From: a virus | Direction: 5' to 3' (one strand) | Virus record (IMG/VR): IMGVR_UViG_3300044699_000041 | Span: 1-37,862 of that record | Length of the DNA: 37,862 nucleotides | Part shown: piece after piece, positions 1 to 9,584 of the stretch | Layout of the letters: each line of letters begins with the position of its first letter | How positions within the stretch are numbered: position 1 is the first letter of the stretch | Program-made: the position numbers and the translations under genes | Notes under the pieces: generated by a model | What the model was told of the DNA's origin: nothing | Database searches by the model: none | Seen by the model: only the letters and a program-made list of their open reading frames with translations

Positions 1-83
1 GACAGGATGGACGAAGCCGACCGCCGCCGGACGTCGACCCGCAGGACTATCCTGGGAGCAACCCAAAAATTGAAAGCTCATAG
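1..83 (+). CDS. Possible 3' end of a small gene crossing the window ends
   Basis: One frame starting at base 3 reads to a TAG at 81-83 and ends in a plausible C-terminus (DVDPQDYPGSNPKIESS). If the window is circular, the ATG frame at 37737 enters here after exactly 42 codons. It would then need one base-indel near 25-35 to reach this stop, in line with the indel rate elsewhere. The assembled protein would be about 70 residues, proline/arginine-rich, with no recognised domain. The evidence is only protein-like composition and the junction, so this is tentative. Bases 84-205 downstream hold nothing I can recognise. Confidence 0.3.
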   Translation, partial: QDGRSRPPPDVDPQDYPGSNPKIESS

Positions 84-205
84 ACGGGGGGACAACCCCA
101 GCATACAAATTCGCCGAGAACGTGTGAACGCTCTCGCGCGCGGGACAAAAAAACCACCGGCGAATGCGAAATCAACACGCGCTCGAACACGCCAAACCCC
201 GGACG

Positions 206-377
206 ATGAAAGCTCCCGGAAAAAAGCCCATCACCTTCCACCCCGGTGGCCTGCACGAGAGCACCGGCGTCCGGCGGGGCAGCCGATCCCGGCAGCCAAG
301 CACGCGGCCGCGGCGAGCGGCGCCTCGGCCCCAAGGCGAAGAAGCAGGAGCAGTTCTTCGAGAACGTGCTCAAGTGA
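206..377 (+). CDS. Small conserved phage protein (one frameshift)
   Basis: About 57 residues, starting at the ATG at 206 (MKAPGKKPITFHPGGLHEST) and ending with KKQEQFFENVLK and TGA at 375-377. The start and end lie in different frames and the length is 3n+1, so one indel near 270-330 is needed. The middle (GQPIPAAKHAAAASGAFGPKA) resembles very common small phage proteins with a 'G-x-x-I-P-x-x-K...A...G..GP.A.kqa' pattern found near structural genes. Their function is unknown. The gene sits at the head of the rightward virion arm. I am confident that it is a real gene but not of any role. Confidence 0.55.
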
Positions 378-440
378 CGGCGGAAGAACTCGCGTTTCTG
401 TTCCAAGCGGCAGCCTACTACCGAACGAAAGGAAGTCTGA
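374..440 (+). CDS. Possible mini-gene overlapping the preceding stop
   Basis: A GTG at 374 overlaps the TGA of the preceding gene (GTGA), the coupling style used throughout this genome. It opens VTAEELAFLFQAAAYYRTKG. With one missing or extra base it would end at the TGA at 438-440, about 22 residues. In the sequence as given it instead runs in frame into the signal-peptide protein that starts at 443, so it could also be an N-terminal extension of that gene. GGAAG at 431-435 fits a ribosome site for the ATG at 443, which favours two separate genes. Confidence 0.3.
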
Positions 441-442
441 TC

Positions 443-1517
443 ATGAAAAAACTTCTCCTCGCATTGCTGCTGACCCTCGCGGTCACCAGCCCGTCCTTCG
501 CGGACGCCCTCGACCCACACCACGTGCCCCGGCTCCGGCTGTCAGGTGACGAACACCCACGGCAAGGGCAGCATCAGCATCCAGATCGTGGGGACCTTCA
601 GCGGCACGCTGACGTTCGAGCAGTCGAACGACGGCGGGACGACCTACGTCACGCTGAGCGTCACCCCCTACAAACTCCTCGACGGCCGTGACGACCACGA
701 CCGCAGCGGGGCTCTGGACGGCGAACCTCGCAGGCGTTGACAAAGTGCGCGTGCGGTTCAGTTCGTACTCCTCGGGCACAGCGAACGTGTACATCGGCAC
801 GACCGTGGCCAGCCTCGGCAGTGGCGGCGGCGGGCTGACGAGCGTCGCGGAGGCGAACCTTTCTTTTACTGACGTGACCACCGCAAACGCTACCAGTTCG
901 TTGCATGGGCTGCTCCCGAAACTCTCGGGCAACGCCTATGACTTCTTCCTGGGCGATGGCACGTACGGGCGCACCGTCGCCCGTGGCACGCTGACTTCAG
1001 CGACTTCCCCCTGGACGTTCACGCAGACCTGGAACAACGCGGCGGTGTCGTTCCAGGGGCTGGTCGTGAACATCACGAACACGGCCGCGCTCAGCTCGTC
1101 GCGGTCGTTCTCCGTGCAGAGCGCTGGAGTGGATGTCTTCTCGGTACGATCCGACGGCTTCACGTCGGCCGGGTTCCTGAGCGTCGGCGCGACGTCGACG
1201 CTGTCGGGCGACGTGCAGGTCGGCAACGGCTCGCACCTGGGCTTCAGCGACGGCTCGGACTACGGCGCGGCGATCATGCGCGTCAGCGGCGGCAGCGGCG
1301 GGCTCAAGGTCGCCAACGCCTCGACGGGTTACCAGGAAATGCAGGCGCAGGACTTCAAGCTCGTGCCGAACGGCGTGTCGCAGCCGTCGTGCGTCTCGGG
1401 TATCCGGGGCACGATCTGGTACACCTCCTCGGCGGGCGTGCTGCCGACAAGATTGAAATCTGCGCGAAGGCCGCGGCCGACACCTACGCGTGGCGCTCGA
1501 TGGCGACGATCCCCTAA
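443..1517 (+). CDS. Fibre-like structural protein with Sec signal peptide (frameshifted)
   Basis: About 357 residues when frames are joined across indels near 535, 685 and 1445. The N-terminus is a textbook signal peptide: two lysines, a leucine/alanine-rich core and a cleavage-like site (MKKLLLALLLTLAVTSPSFA). The rest is rich in Ser, Thr, Gly and Asn, with a glycine stretch near SLGSGGGGLTS and short beta-type repeats (for example NAYDFFLGDGTYGRT, LSVGATSTLSGDVQVGNGSHL) typical of phage tail-fibre shafts. It ends in WRSMATIP and TAA at 1515-1517, which overlaps the next ATG (TAATG). Phage fibre proteins normally stay in the cytoplasm for virion assembly, so an export signal is odd. The role is inferred from composition and position next to terminase. 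Confidence 0.6.
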
Positions 1518-2847
1518 TGCGTCGAATCCTCCTCCTAATCTTCGCACTCTGTGCGTCGAATGCGTTCGCGCAGACGACGCCAGCGGTGCCGCGGCCCGCG
1601 CAGTTCCACTATGGCATCCGGGTGATCCCCGGCGTGCGCCCGACGGATCCGTACGAGGGCCACGTCTACCAGGACTCCACCACCCACAAGATTTACGTCT
1701 ACAACGGGAGCGCGTGGGTCGAACTCGGCGCCCTGTCCGACACGGGCACCAGCGGGCAGGTCCTGACCTCGCAGGGCACGGGCACCCGGTGTGGGCGGAC
1801 GTCAGCGGCAGCGGCGTGCCGGGCGGCAGCGCCGGGACGGTGCAGTACAAGAACGGCGGGAACTTCGGTGGGACGAACCTGACGTACGCGTCGAGCAAGT
1901 TCACGTCGGCGTTCATCAGCAACGCGACCGGCGCCTGGGTCAAGAACGTCCCGGCCTCCGGCGACACGACCGCGGGGAACTTCGAGGTCTACATCGGGGA
2001 AGCCACCAACGACGTGGCGCCCGGCGACACGCGACCGGACCACGTGGCAGCCTTCGGGTGGAACGCATCGAGCGCGGCGAGCGGGAACGCGGCCAACGGC
2101 ACCGGCATCGGCAAGTCGACCCTCGTGTTCGAGAGCTACTGCAGCTTTGGCACCGGCTGCCTCGCGGGCAACGGGGGCCAGAGCGAGACGTACTTCGACA
2201 TGAGCGACGGCAAGGGCTCCGAAGTGCGGCCGCTGGGGTTCTTCCAGGGCAAGTTCCAGGACGACACGTCGCACTACCTCTCGGCGATTGCGCGCGCGGA
2301 CACCTGGAGCTTCTTCAACGCGGACCAGACGACGCAGCTGTTCGCGATCTCGGCGACGTCCGGGCTGGCGCTGAACACGTCGTTCAACGTGACGCTGGCG
2401 TCCGCCGACGGGGACTGGCTGTATCAGCACGGGCATTCGCTGATCCGGTCGGACGCCGGGGGCGTCGCGGTCGGGCCGAACGACAGCCTGCTGCTCGGTG
2501 CCACGGGCGAGCACACGGTGACGGTCGAGGGGAACCACTTCGCCCTGAGCGCTACCACGATCGAAGACACCTCGGGGAACAACCGGCTCAAGCTCGGTGC
2601 CGGGAGTGCGACGAACTACCCGAGTCTTGGCGCCTCGGGCACCGACGACATCATTCTGAAACCCCTCGGATCGACGACGAACGTGCAAATGACGATCGAG
2701 TCGAAGGGCAGCGGCGCGGTGTATCTGCATCCGGGCACCGGCGACCTGAAGATCAACGGTGGCACCGGCGTGACGGCGAGCGGGAGCAGCTGCACGATTA
2801 CGGCGATCACCAAGGGCATCATCACCGGCGCGACCTGCACCCCGTGA
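1517..2847 (+). CDS. Second fibre-like protein with Sec signal peptide (one frameshift)
   Basis: About 443 residues, with a frameshift near 1790. It starts at the ATG at 1517, overlapping the previous stop. The first 20 residues form another signal peptide (MRRILLLIFALCASNAFAQ, cleavage likely after AFA). Next comes a YQDSTTHKIYVYNGSAWVEL segment and the TSGQVLTSQGTG...PVWADVSG pattern, both common in environmental phage fibre proteins. The remainder is Gly/Ser/Thr/Asn-rich repeats (NNRLKLGAGSATNYPSLG, GSGAVYLHPGTGDLKINGG) ending at the TGA at 2845-2847. It has the same architecture as its upstream neighbour, so the pair may act together. Alternatives are a secreted decoy or a host-surface protein. 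Confidence 0.6.
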
Positions 2848-4413
2848 ACTGGCACTGCAGCGGGTGTGGACACGACGGGCCGATCAAGGCGTTCTATCAG
2901 CCAGGGGCTGACGGCGTCCTCGACTACCAGTGCCCGGCGTGCGGAACGATCGACAACGAGCACCTCGGCATCCCACGGCTCAACTTGACCGACGGTGCGA
3001 CGGGGTTGGTGACGCGCTTCTACATCCCGACGCCGAAGCAGATCCTGCTGCACCACGCGCGCGCGAAGAACGTGCTGTGGGGTGGACGAGCGGGCACGGG
3101 CAAGAGCCACGGGCTCCGCATGGACGCGTACATGCGCTGCCTAACGGTGCCGGGCTACCGCGTGCTGCTGCTCCGGCGACAGTTCACGGAACTCAAGGAT
3201 ACGCACCTCGACAAGGCCGCATACGAGGCGGAGAAGCTCGGGGCGAAGTGGCGCGCAGCGGATTACACGGTCGTCTTCAACAACGGCAGCCGCCTCCGCT
3301 TCGGTCACTGCGAGACAGATGCCTCGGTGAGCATGTATCTGTCGAGCGAGTTCGACTGCATCATGTACGACGAGGGCTCGACGTTCACCGAGTACTCGGT
3401 GCGGTTCATCAACTCTCGTCTGCGAACCGCGAAGAAGGGCGTGACACCGTGCGTGCGGATCGGCAGCAACCCCGGTGCGATGTGGCTCTACGACTACTAC
3501 ATCGCGAAGGATGTCAGCGCGGAGCAGGACCCCAGCTACGACCCGAAGGACTACGAGTTCATCCCGACGGACCTGACGGACAACCCGCACGTGAACCTCG
3601 CGGAGCAGGAACTGCGGTTGAACTCTCTCCCCTCGGAAGCCCTGCGTCGGATGTATCGCGACGGCGACTGGACCGCGGTCGAGGGGCAGTTCTTCACGGA
3701 CTGGCAACCCAAGATTCGGGAAACGGGACAGCCATGGCATGTGATCGACGAGCTACCGACGTTTGATGGGGTTCCAGTAGACCGATGCGACTGGATCGAG
3801 TGCGTCCGGTCGCTTGACTGGGGCTACGACCCCGACGAGGGGGTCTGCTTGTGGTGGTTGTGCCTGCCCGAAGGGGCGCTACATCGCGTACAAAGGAGCT
3901 GACCTTCCGCCAACTCGTGGTGAAGAAGGCGGCAGAGCGCATACGTGAGGAGACAGGGCGACGAAAGGTCCGTTATACGGTCGCGGGTCATGACTGCTGG
4001 ATGAAATCCAGAGACACCGGCGAGAGCATACAGGAAACTTTCGCGAAAAACAAGCTCCCGCTGCGCCTCGCGGACACAGATCGCATGAACGGGTGGCAGC
4101 GGCTCACGGAATGCTGCAAACCGAGACGAACGATGGACAGACGGTCGTCCCCAGCATCCAGGTGTACGCACCTGGGTGTCCGGGGCTCGTGAAGACGTTC
4201 CCGATGATGCGGAACGACCCGAAGAATCCCGGCGATCTGATGCAGAACAAGGATCACTGGCTCGACGCGGCCCGGTATTTCGCCATGAGCCGCCCGCAGA
4301 GCCACCGCGAGAAGAAAGACGACGTCTGGGCGCGGCTCCCGAAGGACATTCGGAAGGCGCTGATGGGCCAGCGGACGACGATTGGTAGCGACAACGTGAG
4401 AAGGAGCGCCTAA
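2844..4413 (+). CDS. terL: Terminase large subunit with N-terminal zinc ribbon (two frameshifts)
   Basis: The DNA-packaging motor ATPase and headful/cos nuclease, about 522 residues after joining frames at about 3880 and 4100. GTG at 2844 overlaps the upstream TGA. Residues 5-33 form a zinc ribbon (Cys 5, 8, 30, 33). The Walker A motif is GGRAGTGKS at residues 80-88 and Walker B is CIMYDE at about 172-177. The RNase H-type nuclease begins with SLDWGYD at about 323, and the late acidic motif is KDHWLDAARYF near the end. An in-frame GTG at 3009 could be the true terminase start: TGA at 3010-3012 would close the zinc-ribbon part as a separate gene if one indel were corrected. The next gene, portal, starts in the stop codon (TAATG). 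Confidence 0.93.
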
Positions 4414-6517
4414 TGGACACGACCGAGACGCCGCAGAAGACGACGCCCGCGGCACCGAAGGGCAAATGGCGCACGAAGATCACCGCGTGCCGCAAGAAGC
4501 GCGAAAAGCTCAACAAGACGTGGCAGGTGAACGTCGACTACCGCAAGAACAAGGTCTACTCGACGACCGACGACACGCAGGACCGCATCGCGGTGCCGGT
4601 CGACTGGGCGCGCACCAAGAACAAGATCGCGCAGCTGTTCTTCCAGGTCCCGGCGATCAAGGCGAAGGCGCGTCGGCCCGAGTTCGTCGGCGCGGCCGCG
4701 CTCTACGCCTGCGGCGGTGACCTTCGAGCTGGAGCACGAAATTCGCGCGCATCACCTGATGGACGAGTGCCTGTCCGACGCGGTGAACGCCGCGGGCATG
4801 GGCATCGCGCTGATCGGGTATGACGCCACCTTCGAGGACGTGCAGGTCCCGGCGATTGACCTCGCGTCGCGCTCGCCGGAGCAGATCGCGGCGATGCAGG
4901 CACCGCCTGTCGACCCGAATGCGCCGCCACCCGAGGTGGACCCGAATGCGCCGCCCGCGCCGCCGGTGGAAGCGGCCCCGGCAGGCATCCCGCAGATGGG
5001 GAGCAAGCAGCTGGTCTACCAGTGCTACTACGGGAAGCGGCATCAGCCCCTCGCAGTTCCTCTGGCCCGCGGACTTCACCGGCTCTGATTGGCAGACGGC
5101 CGAGTGGCTCGGCTACGAGGACCGGATCCCGTTGGCGGAGGCGATCCGCCGCAAGTGGGTGGACGAAGACTACGAAAACGAGTGCTCGGACAAGCTGGAG
5201 AGTATGAGCAGCGACACCGACCAGGATCCGGACGCGGAGCCGGTCGGGAAGTACGTCAAGTTCGCGCAAATCTTCTACAAGAAGTCGGTGATCGACCCGA
5301 AAGAGAAGGACCCCCGCAAGCTCGGCATGGTCGTCATGATCGAGGGCAAGGACAAGCCCGCGGTCGACGAAGACCTCCGCTGGCAGGCGTACGACCCGCA
5401 GTCCCGCACCTGGGGCGGGCTCACGTCGTTCCCGCTGAAGGTCCTGACACTCGTGTACGTCAGCGACGAGGACGTGCCGCCCTCGGACAGCGAGATCGGC
5501 CGTCCGCAGGTCAAGGAGCTGAACAAGTCGCGCACGCAGATGCTCCAACAGCGCGACCGCAGCGCTCCGATGCGCTGGTTCGACGTCAACATGGTCGACG
5601 AGGCGATCGCCGACCAGATGGAGCATGGCACGTACCAGGGGATGATCCCCATGAACGGGCCGGGCAACAACGCGATCGGCGAGGTCGCGCGCGCGAACTA
5701 CCCACGGGAGACGTTCCAGTTCAGCAGATCATCGAGAAGGACCTCGACAGCGGCTGGTCGATGGGACCGGACCAGCTCGGCTACGCAATGGGCGGCGACA
5801 CGTCCGCGGCGGAAGCCAACCACATCGCGAACGCGGCCTCCGTGCGGCTCGACTACGAGCGCGCGAAGGTGCTGCGGTTCTTCCTGGACATCGCGGAGGG
5901 CGTCGGCGCGCTCATGCAGCTGTTCCAGGACGACGAGAAGTGGGTCGAACTCGAAGGACCGGACGGGCTGAAGCAGCTCCAGGCGTGGGACAAGAGCCGG
6001 GTGCGCGGCGACTACGCGTTCGAGGCGAAACCGGACGCCGCGGTCAAGATCGACGTCGGCCAGAAGCGCGTCGAGTCGCTCAACGTCTACAAACTGCCTC
6101 CGCCGCGACCCGCTGGCGAACGGCCAGGAGATCCTGAAGGAAGTCCTGGAGTGGCATGGCTTCGACCTGTCGAAGGCCATGGTGCCTCCGGCGCCCGCGC
6201 CGCCGAAGCCCGCAACGCTCCGGTACACGTTCAAGGGTGAGGACCTCACCAACCCGATGGTCGTGGCCCTCGTGCAGGCCAACAGCGACAAACCGCTCAC
6301 TCCGGCGGACGTCGACGCGGCCAAGAAGCTCATGGCGGACTCGGGCATCCCGCACATGCCGCCGCAGATCATGCCGGTGCCTCAGCCGAACGTGCACGGG
6401 CAGCTCCCGACGGTCGACCAGATCGCCGCGGGCAAGGCCAAGCACCCCGGACCGCCGGAGCAGGTGGATCCGCTCGGACAACGCTACGGAAACGGACCCT
6501 CGGAGGCAGCCGAATGA
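4413..6517 (+). CDS. Portal protein (about four frameshifts)
   Basis: About 701 residues once pieces are joined at about 4710, 5040, 5720 and 6100. The portal forms the dodecameric ring at the capsid vertex through which DNA enters and leaves. Support comes from its place between terminase and scaffold, its size, and portal-like stretches such as RDRSAPMRWFDVN, GTYQGMIPMNGPGN, MGGDTSAAEANHIANA and the long helix DYERAKVLRFFLDIAEG. A proline-rich loop at about residues 165-190 contains a repeated DPNAPP. The C-terminal part (about 590-701) is Pro/Ala-rich and may lie inside the head. It ends at TGA 6515-6517, overlapping the next ATG. The identification rests on context and pattern, not a diagnostic motif. 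Confidence 0.85.
4912..4955 (+). repeat. 17-bp direct repeat coding a Pro-rich loop in portal
   Basis: GACCCGAATGCGCCGCC occurs at 4912-4928 and again at 4939-4955, 27 bases apart (nine codons). It encodes DPNAPP twice in a Pro/Ala/Val-rich insertion. This looks like slippage-type expansion of a flexible surface or lumen loop. Confidence 0.75.
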
Positions 6518-6744
6518 ACCTATCCTCGGAACACCTCGCAGAACTGACGTCGGCGCTCGACGCGCAGACGGGACCGGCGCACACGAAGGCGGTGGTGGGC
6601 ACGGTGGACGAGAACGGGGCACAGGTGCTCGTCTCGTTCCACCGGGAGAGCGAAAAGGGACTGAACTGGGAGGTCCAGGCAGCAGCAGAGCACAAGTGGA
6701 CGGGGGAGGACGCCGCCAACGCGAAGGTGATCCTCAAGTGGTAG
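6514..6744 (+). CDS. Hypothetical protein, 76 aa
   Basis: Intact ORF whose ATG at 6514 overlaps the portal TGA. It begins MNLSSEHLAELTSALDAQ and contains VVGTVDENGAQVLVSFHRE, probably a short beta-hairpin. The small size and compact fold fit a virion-accessory or regulatory protein. No family recognised. It is translationally coupled to portal and overlaps the next GTG start at 6738. Confidence 0.65.
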   Translation: MNLSSEHLAELTSALDAQTGPAHTKAVVGTVDENGAQVLVSFHRESEKGLNWEVQAAAEHKWTGEDAANAKVILKW

Positions 6745-6995
6745 GGGATCCCATTCTCCAGAGGGTCGGACGCCTCTCCATGGTCGCCGTCGAGGCGATG
6801 GCGCAGATGGACGAGGACGTCAACCTCCAAGAAATGCTCTCCGCAGCGTTCGTGACGGTCGACGCGCTCATGAAAATGGCTCTCGACACGAGCCCGTCCG
6901 CGGTGGAACACAAACACAACGTCCAGGTGCTTGAAAAGCGCATCATGGAGCTTTTTGCCAGTATTTCGTTGGGTTCGGACGTCAGCAAGCACTAA
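6738..6995 (+). CDS. Hypothetical helical protein, about 85 aa
   Basis: GTG at 6738 overlaps the end of the upstream gene; an ATG at 6780 is an alternative start. The protein looks entirely helical (MAQMDEDVNLQEMLSAAFV, HNVQVLEKRIMELF), with regularly spaced hydrophobics that suit a coiled coil or helical bundle. It ends at TAA 6993-6995, just before the 12-mer at 7003-7014. Function unknown; it is the last gene of the portal transcription block. Confidence 0.55.
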   Translation: MVGDPILQRVGRLSMVAVEAMAQMDEDVNLQEMLSAAFVTVDALMKMALDTSPSAVEHKHNVQVLEKRIMELFASISLGSDVSKH

Positions 6996-7002
6996 ACGTG
7001 CC

Positions 7003-7048
7003 AAAAATGGCGCGATCGGTGGCCTTTCGGTCCGCGCCACGTCATACT
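7003..7048 (+). promoter_or_regulatory. Bipartite motif copy 1 (candidate phage promoter)
   Basis: AAAAATGGCGCG (7003-7014) is followed after 21 bases by GCCACG (7036-7041) and CATACT (7043-7048). The same 12-mer and GCCACG, spaced by 22 bases and followed by TAAACT, recur at 18743-18789. Both lie in intergenic gaps just before a gene with a strong ribosome site. CATACT could be a -10-like element, but no -35 is shared between the copies, so recognition by a modified or phage-encoded factor is possible. Confidence 0.4.
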
Positions 7049-7058
7049 GGAGGAGTAG

Positions 7059-7374
7059 ATGGTCAACAAGGTCTATCGGGAATGGGAAGTCGAGTGCGAC
7101 TGCGGCTTTTCCGGTCGGATCTGGGCCTGGGCAGATAAGCTGCCTCTCCCGTGCTCGTCCTGTGGTGGCGACACGACTGCTCGTTGACAACAGAATAGAC
7201 CGATCTGCAGGAATCGTGCCGGACGGCATCCCCGGAGGGAAGTTGATCCCGCACGCGATCTGTAACCCGGATGGCTCACCGAAGCGCTACTACTCGAACA
7301 CCGAGATCAAGCGCGCGCTGAACAAGGCCGGGTACTCGATTCTCGGAGACACACCGAAGCCGTACAAAGTCTGA
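7059..7374 (+). CDS. Zinc-ribbon protein, FmdB-like (one frameshift)
   Basis: Starts at the ATG at 7059 behind a strong GGAGGAG site. The first part (ECDCGFSGRIW...PCSSCGGDT) carries four cysteines as CxC and CxxC, a zinc ribbon. As given it stops at TGA 7185-7187. The adjoining frame continues with GIVPDGIPGGKLIPH and KRYYSNTEIKRALNKAGY to TGA at 7372-7374. This tail matches the usual C-terminus of small phage zinc-ribbon proteins (a 'YYS..EIKRAL..AGY' pattern), so I join the two across one indel near 7180-7190 to give about 105 residues. Role unknown. It is the first gene after the candidate promoter and lies just before scaffold. Confidence 0.6.
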
Positions 7375-7415
7375 AACCCTGGAGAGCACCCTCCGACACC
7401 AAAGCATGAGGACAA

Positions 7416-8431
7416 ATGGCTGACTTAGGACTGGAAGGCATCATCACGGGCGCGATGGAAAGTGCAGGCGACCCGATCGTAGACACGACAGGCGACGAGG
7501 GCTCGGCCCCCGAAGCAGAAGTAGAAGCAGCGCCGGAAGCGGACGCCGCGCCCGCCTGCCGACGCAGACCCCTGCCGCGCCGCCCGCCGAGAAGGCGCCC
7601 GTCGCGGAGGACGAAGTCCCCGACCTGACCGAGGTCGAACTCGCAGGAAAGACACTCCCGCTGCACCGCCACAAGGCCGTGCTGACGAAGGCTCGCAAGG
7701 CCGCGGAAGCGTTTGAAGCGAAGCTGAAGGAACTGGAATGGGCCACGAGCGTGCCCGACGCGAAGGACCGGCTGGCGGCGATTCAGATCGCCGACACCAA
7801 CCCGAAGCTGTTCGCGCAGGTGCTGCTCAACGACGAAAAGTTCGCGCCGATCTTCAAGGAGTTGATGGGCGCAGCAAGCCCTGCACCGGCTGCTGCAGTA
7901 CCGCCCGCGGCCAACGCCGCCGTCGCCGAAAAGCCGCAGCCAGATGTGCTGCTGCCGGACGGGACACTCGGATACTCGCAGGCGGTGCAGGACCAACTGT
8001 TGGCGTGGCACACGCAGCAGCTGGAGACGAAGTTCGGGGACATGCTCCAGGAGAAGCTGGGCAAGGTCGACCCGATCCTCAAGGAACGTGAAGCGCAGAC
8101 TGCCTACTCGAAGGAAGTCGAGAAGCAGAAGGTGATCGTGGCCCAGGCTCGCAAGAGCTTGGCCACAGTTCGAGAAGCACGAGCAGGAGATCAGGGCGCT
8201 GCTGAACAAACCCGGGCAACGAGACAGATGTCCCTCGACGAGGCTTACCGCACGGTGGTGATCCCGAAGATGCAGGCGGATCGCGACGCGATGCGGAAAG
8301 AGATTCTGGCGGAGCAAGGCAAGAAGGCCGCGGCGCCGATTGTGCCACCGGCCGGGAAGCCAGCGCCAGTCGCAGGCAAGCGGACGACGGAAGACATCAT
8401 CCGCGAGAAGATGAACGAACTCAGCGCGTAA
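7416..8431 (+). CDS. Capsid scaffold-like protein (about three frameshifts)
   Basis: About 338 residues. It has an acidic, alanine-rich N-terminus (MADLGLEGIITGAMESAG), then a charged helical core (KAVLTKARKAAEAFEAKLKE), then ALLNKPG and MSLDEAYRTVVIPKMQ, and a basic C-terminus ending KRTTEDIIREKMNELSA. The composition and the place directly before the major capsid protein are those of scaffolding proteins, whose basic C-terminal helix docks onto coat subunits. Indels are needed near 7556. A compensating pair at about 8155 and 8215 restores QFEKHEQEIRALLNKPG, which reads better than the given frame. No sequence-specific motif was used. Confidence 0.75.
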
Positions 8432-8570
8432 GGCCAGGGGCGGCGACACAGCCCTCGCGTTGACGACGACTCGACATGAACGGTCCTGACCCGATAGCGC
8501 AGGAAACGTGAATCAACCCGCGAGAGAAGGTTGAACCACAACCGAAGTTTCCGAAAGGTAGGGACCCAAC

Positions 8571-9509
8571 ATGGCTCCTTCAATCAGTCAGATCCTGTCC
8601 GTCTCGTATCCCGAAGTCGAAAGCAAGATGGCCGAAAACCAGTGGGCCGAGTCCGCGCTGATGCGCGAGTTCGAGCGCCAGGGGGTCATCGACAAGGTCA
8701 ACGGCGCCCCGACGTACGACGTTCCTCTGGACTTCCAGGCGAACGCGGGCGGCGAGTTCAACGCCACCGACCTCACCGGCGTCGACACCGCGAAGACCGA
8801 AGTCCTCTCGACCGCGCAGTACACCTCGGCGCAGCTCCAGGTGCCGCTGGTGTGGTCGAAAAAGGACGAGGCTGAGAACTCCTCGGCCAACCAGAAGGTC
8901 GCCCTCGTGAAGGCGCTCGTCGAGAACGCCCTCGCGACCCACGACGACCTGATCGAGCAGGCGCTGTTCGCGTCGAGCACCAACGGCTTCGTCGGGCTTC
9001 CCGGTCTTCTCAACGAGACGGACGGCACCGGCACGGTCGGCGGGATCAACGCATCGACCGACGTGTTCTGGAAGAACGGCTTCGACAGCGGTTCAGGCTG
9101 GAACAACGCCACGGACATCGTCGCGGCCATGACGGCGATGTACAACACCGTGATCAAGGGCAGCGGCTCGCCGATGCAGCCGAAGTTCCTGGTCGCGGAC
9201 GCCGAAACCCAGGCGATCTACGAATCGACGCAACAGGACAACATCCGGTACGTCGACTCGCGCGAAGCCGATGCGGGCTTCAAGATCCTCGCGTTCAAGA
9301 ACGCGCGGTTCGTGTTCAGCCAGTACGGCACGGACGTGATCTACTTCCTCAACCCGAAGAACCTGAAGCTCAAGGTCGTCAAACAGGCGTACCGCCTGCT
9401 CGGCGACACGATCGAGTTCCCGGATTCGGCGGGCTACATCCGGAAGGTGTTCTCGCTCCTGCAGCTGACGACCAACAACCGCTCGCGTCTGGGCGCCCTC
9501 AAGAAGTAA
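8571..9509 (+). CDS. Major capsid protein, 312 aa
   Basis: Intact gene starting at the ATG at 8571 (MAPSISQILSVSYPEVESKM). Its features match HK97-fold coat proteins of this kind of phage: a helical N-terminus, the PLVWSKKDE segment, a long central helix (KVALVKALVENALATHDD), a P-domain-like TAMYNTVIKGSGSPMQPKFLV followed by the DAETQAIYESTQQDNIRYVDS helix, and a C-terminal stretch with QAYRLLGDTIEFPDSAGYIRK. It follows scaffold after a 139-base gap (8432-8570). In that gap I see no convincing promoter; TTGACG at 8460 lacks a partner. A strong hairpin follows the gene. Confidence 0.9.
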   Translation: MAPSISQILSVSYPEVESKMAENQWAESALMREFERQGVIDKVNGAPTYDVPLDFQANAGGEFNATDLTGVDTAKTEVLSTAQYTSAQLQVPLVWSKKDEAENSSANQKVALVKALVENALATHDDLIEQALFASSTNGFVGLPGLLNETDGTGTVGGINASTDVFWKNGFDSGSGWNNATDIVAAMTAMYNTVIKGSGSPMQPKFLVADAETQAIYESTQQDNIRYVDSREADAGFKILAFKNARFVFSQYGTDVIYFLNPKNLKLKVVKQAYRLLGDTIEFPDSAGYIRKVFSLLQLTTNNRSRLGALKK

Positions 9510-9522
9510 CACCCATGGTGCC

Positions 9523-9550
9523 GGGGGGTCAGCTATTCCGCTGACCTCCC
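9523..9550 (+). promoter_or_regulatory. RNA hairpin after the capsid gene
   Basis: GGGGGGTCAGC (9523-9533) pairs with GCTGACCTCCC (9540-9550), an 11-bp stem with one G-U pair as RNA and a six-base loop (TATTCC). It starts 14 bases after the major capsid stop. No U-run follows, so it is more likely an RNA stabiliser or processing/attenuation element than a classic intrinsic terminator. Confidence 0.65.
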
Positions 9551-9584
9551 AGCCTCATTGAGCACAGAACAGGAGACAAACATC

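Noticed and set aside
1791-2843. Long N-terminal extension of the terminase frame
   Set aside because: The upstream part is Arg/Gly-rich antiphase reading of the second fibre gene; GTG 2844 overlapping the previous stop is the natural start.
8460-8490. TTGACG as a sigma70 -35 before the capsid gene
   Set aside because: No acceptable -10 at 16-18 bases, and the bipartite motif found elsewhere is absent.
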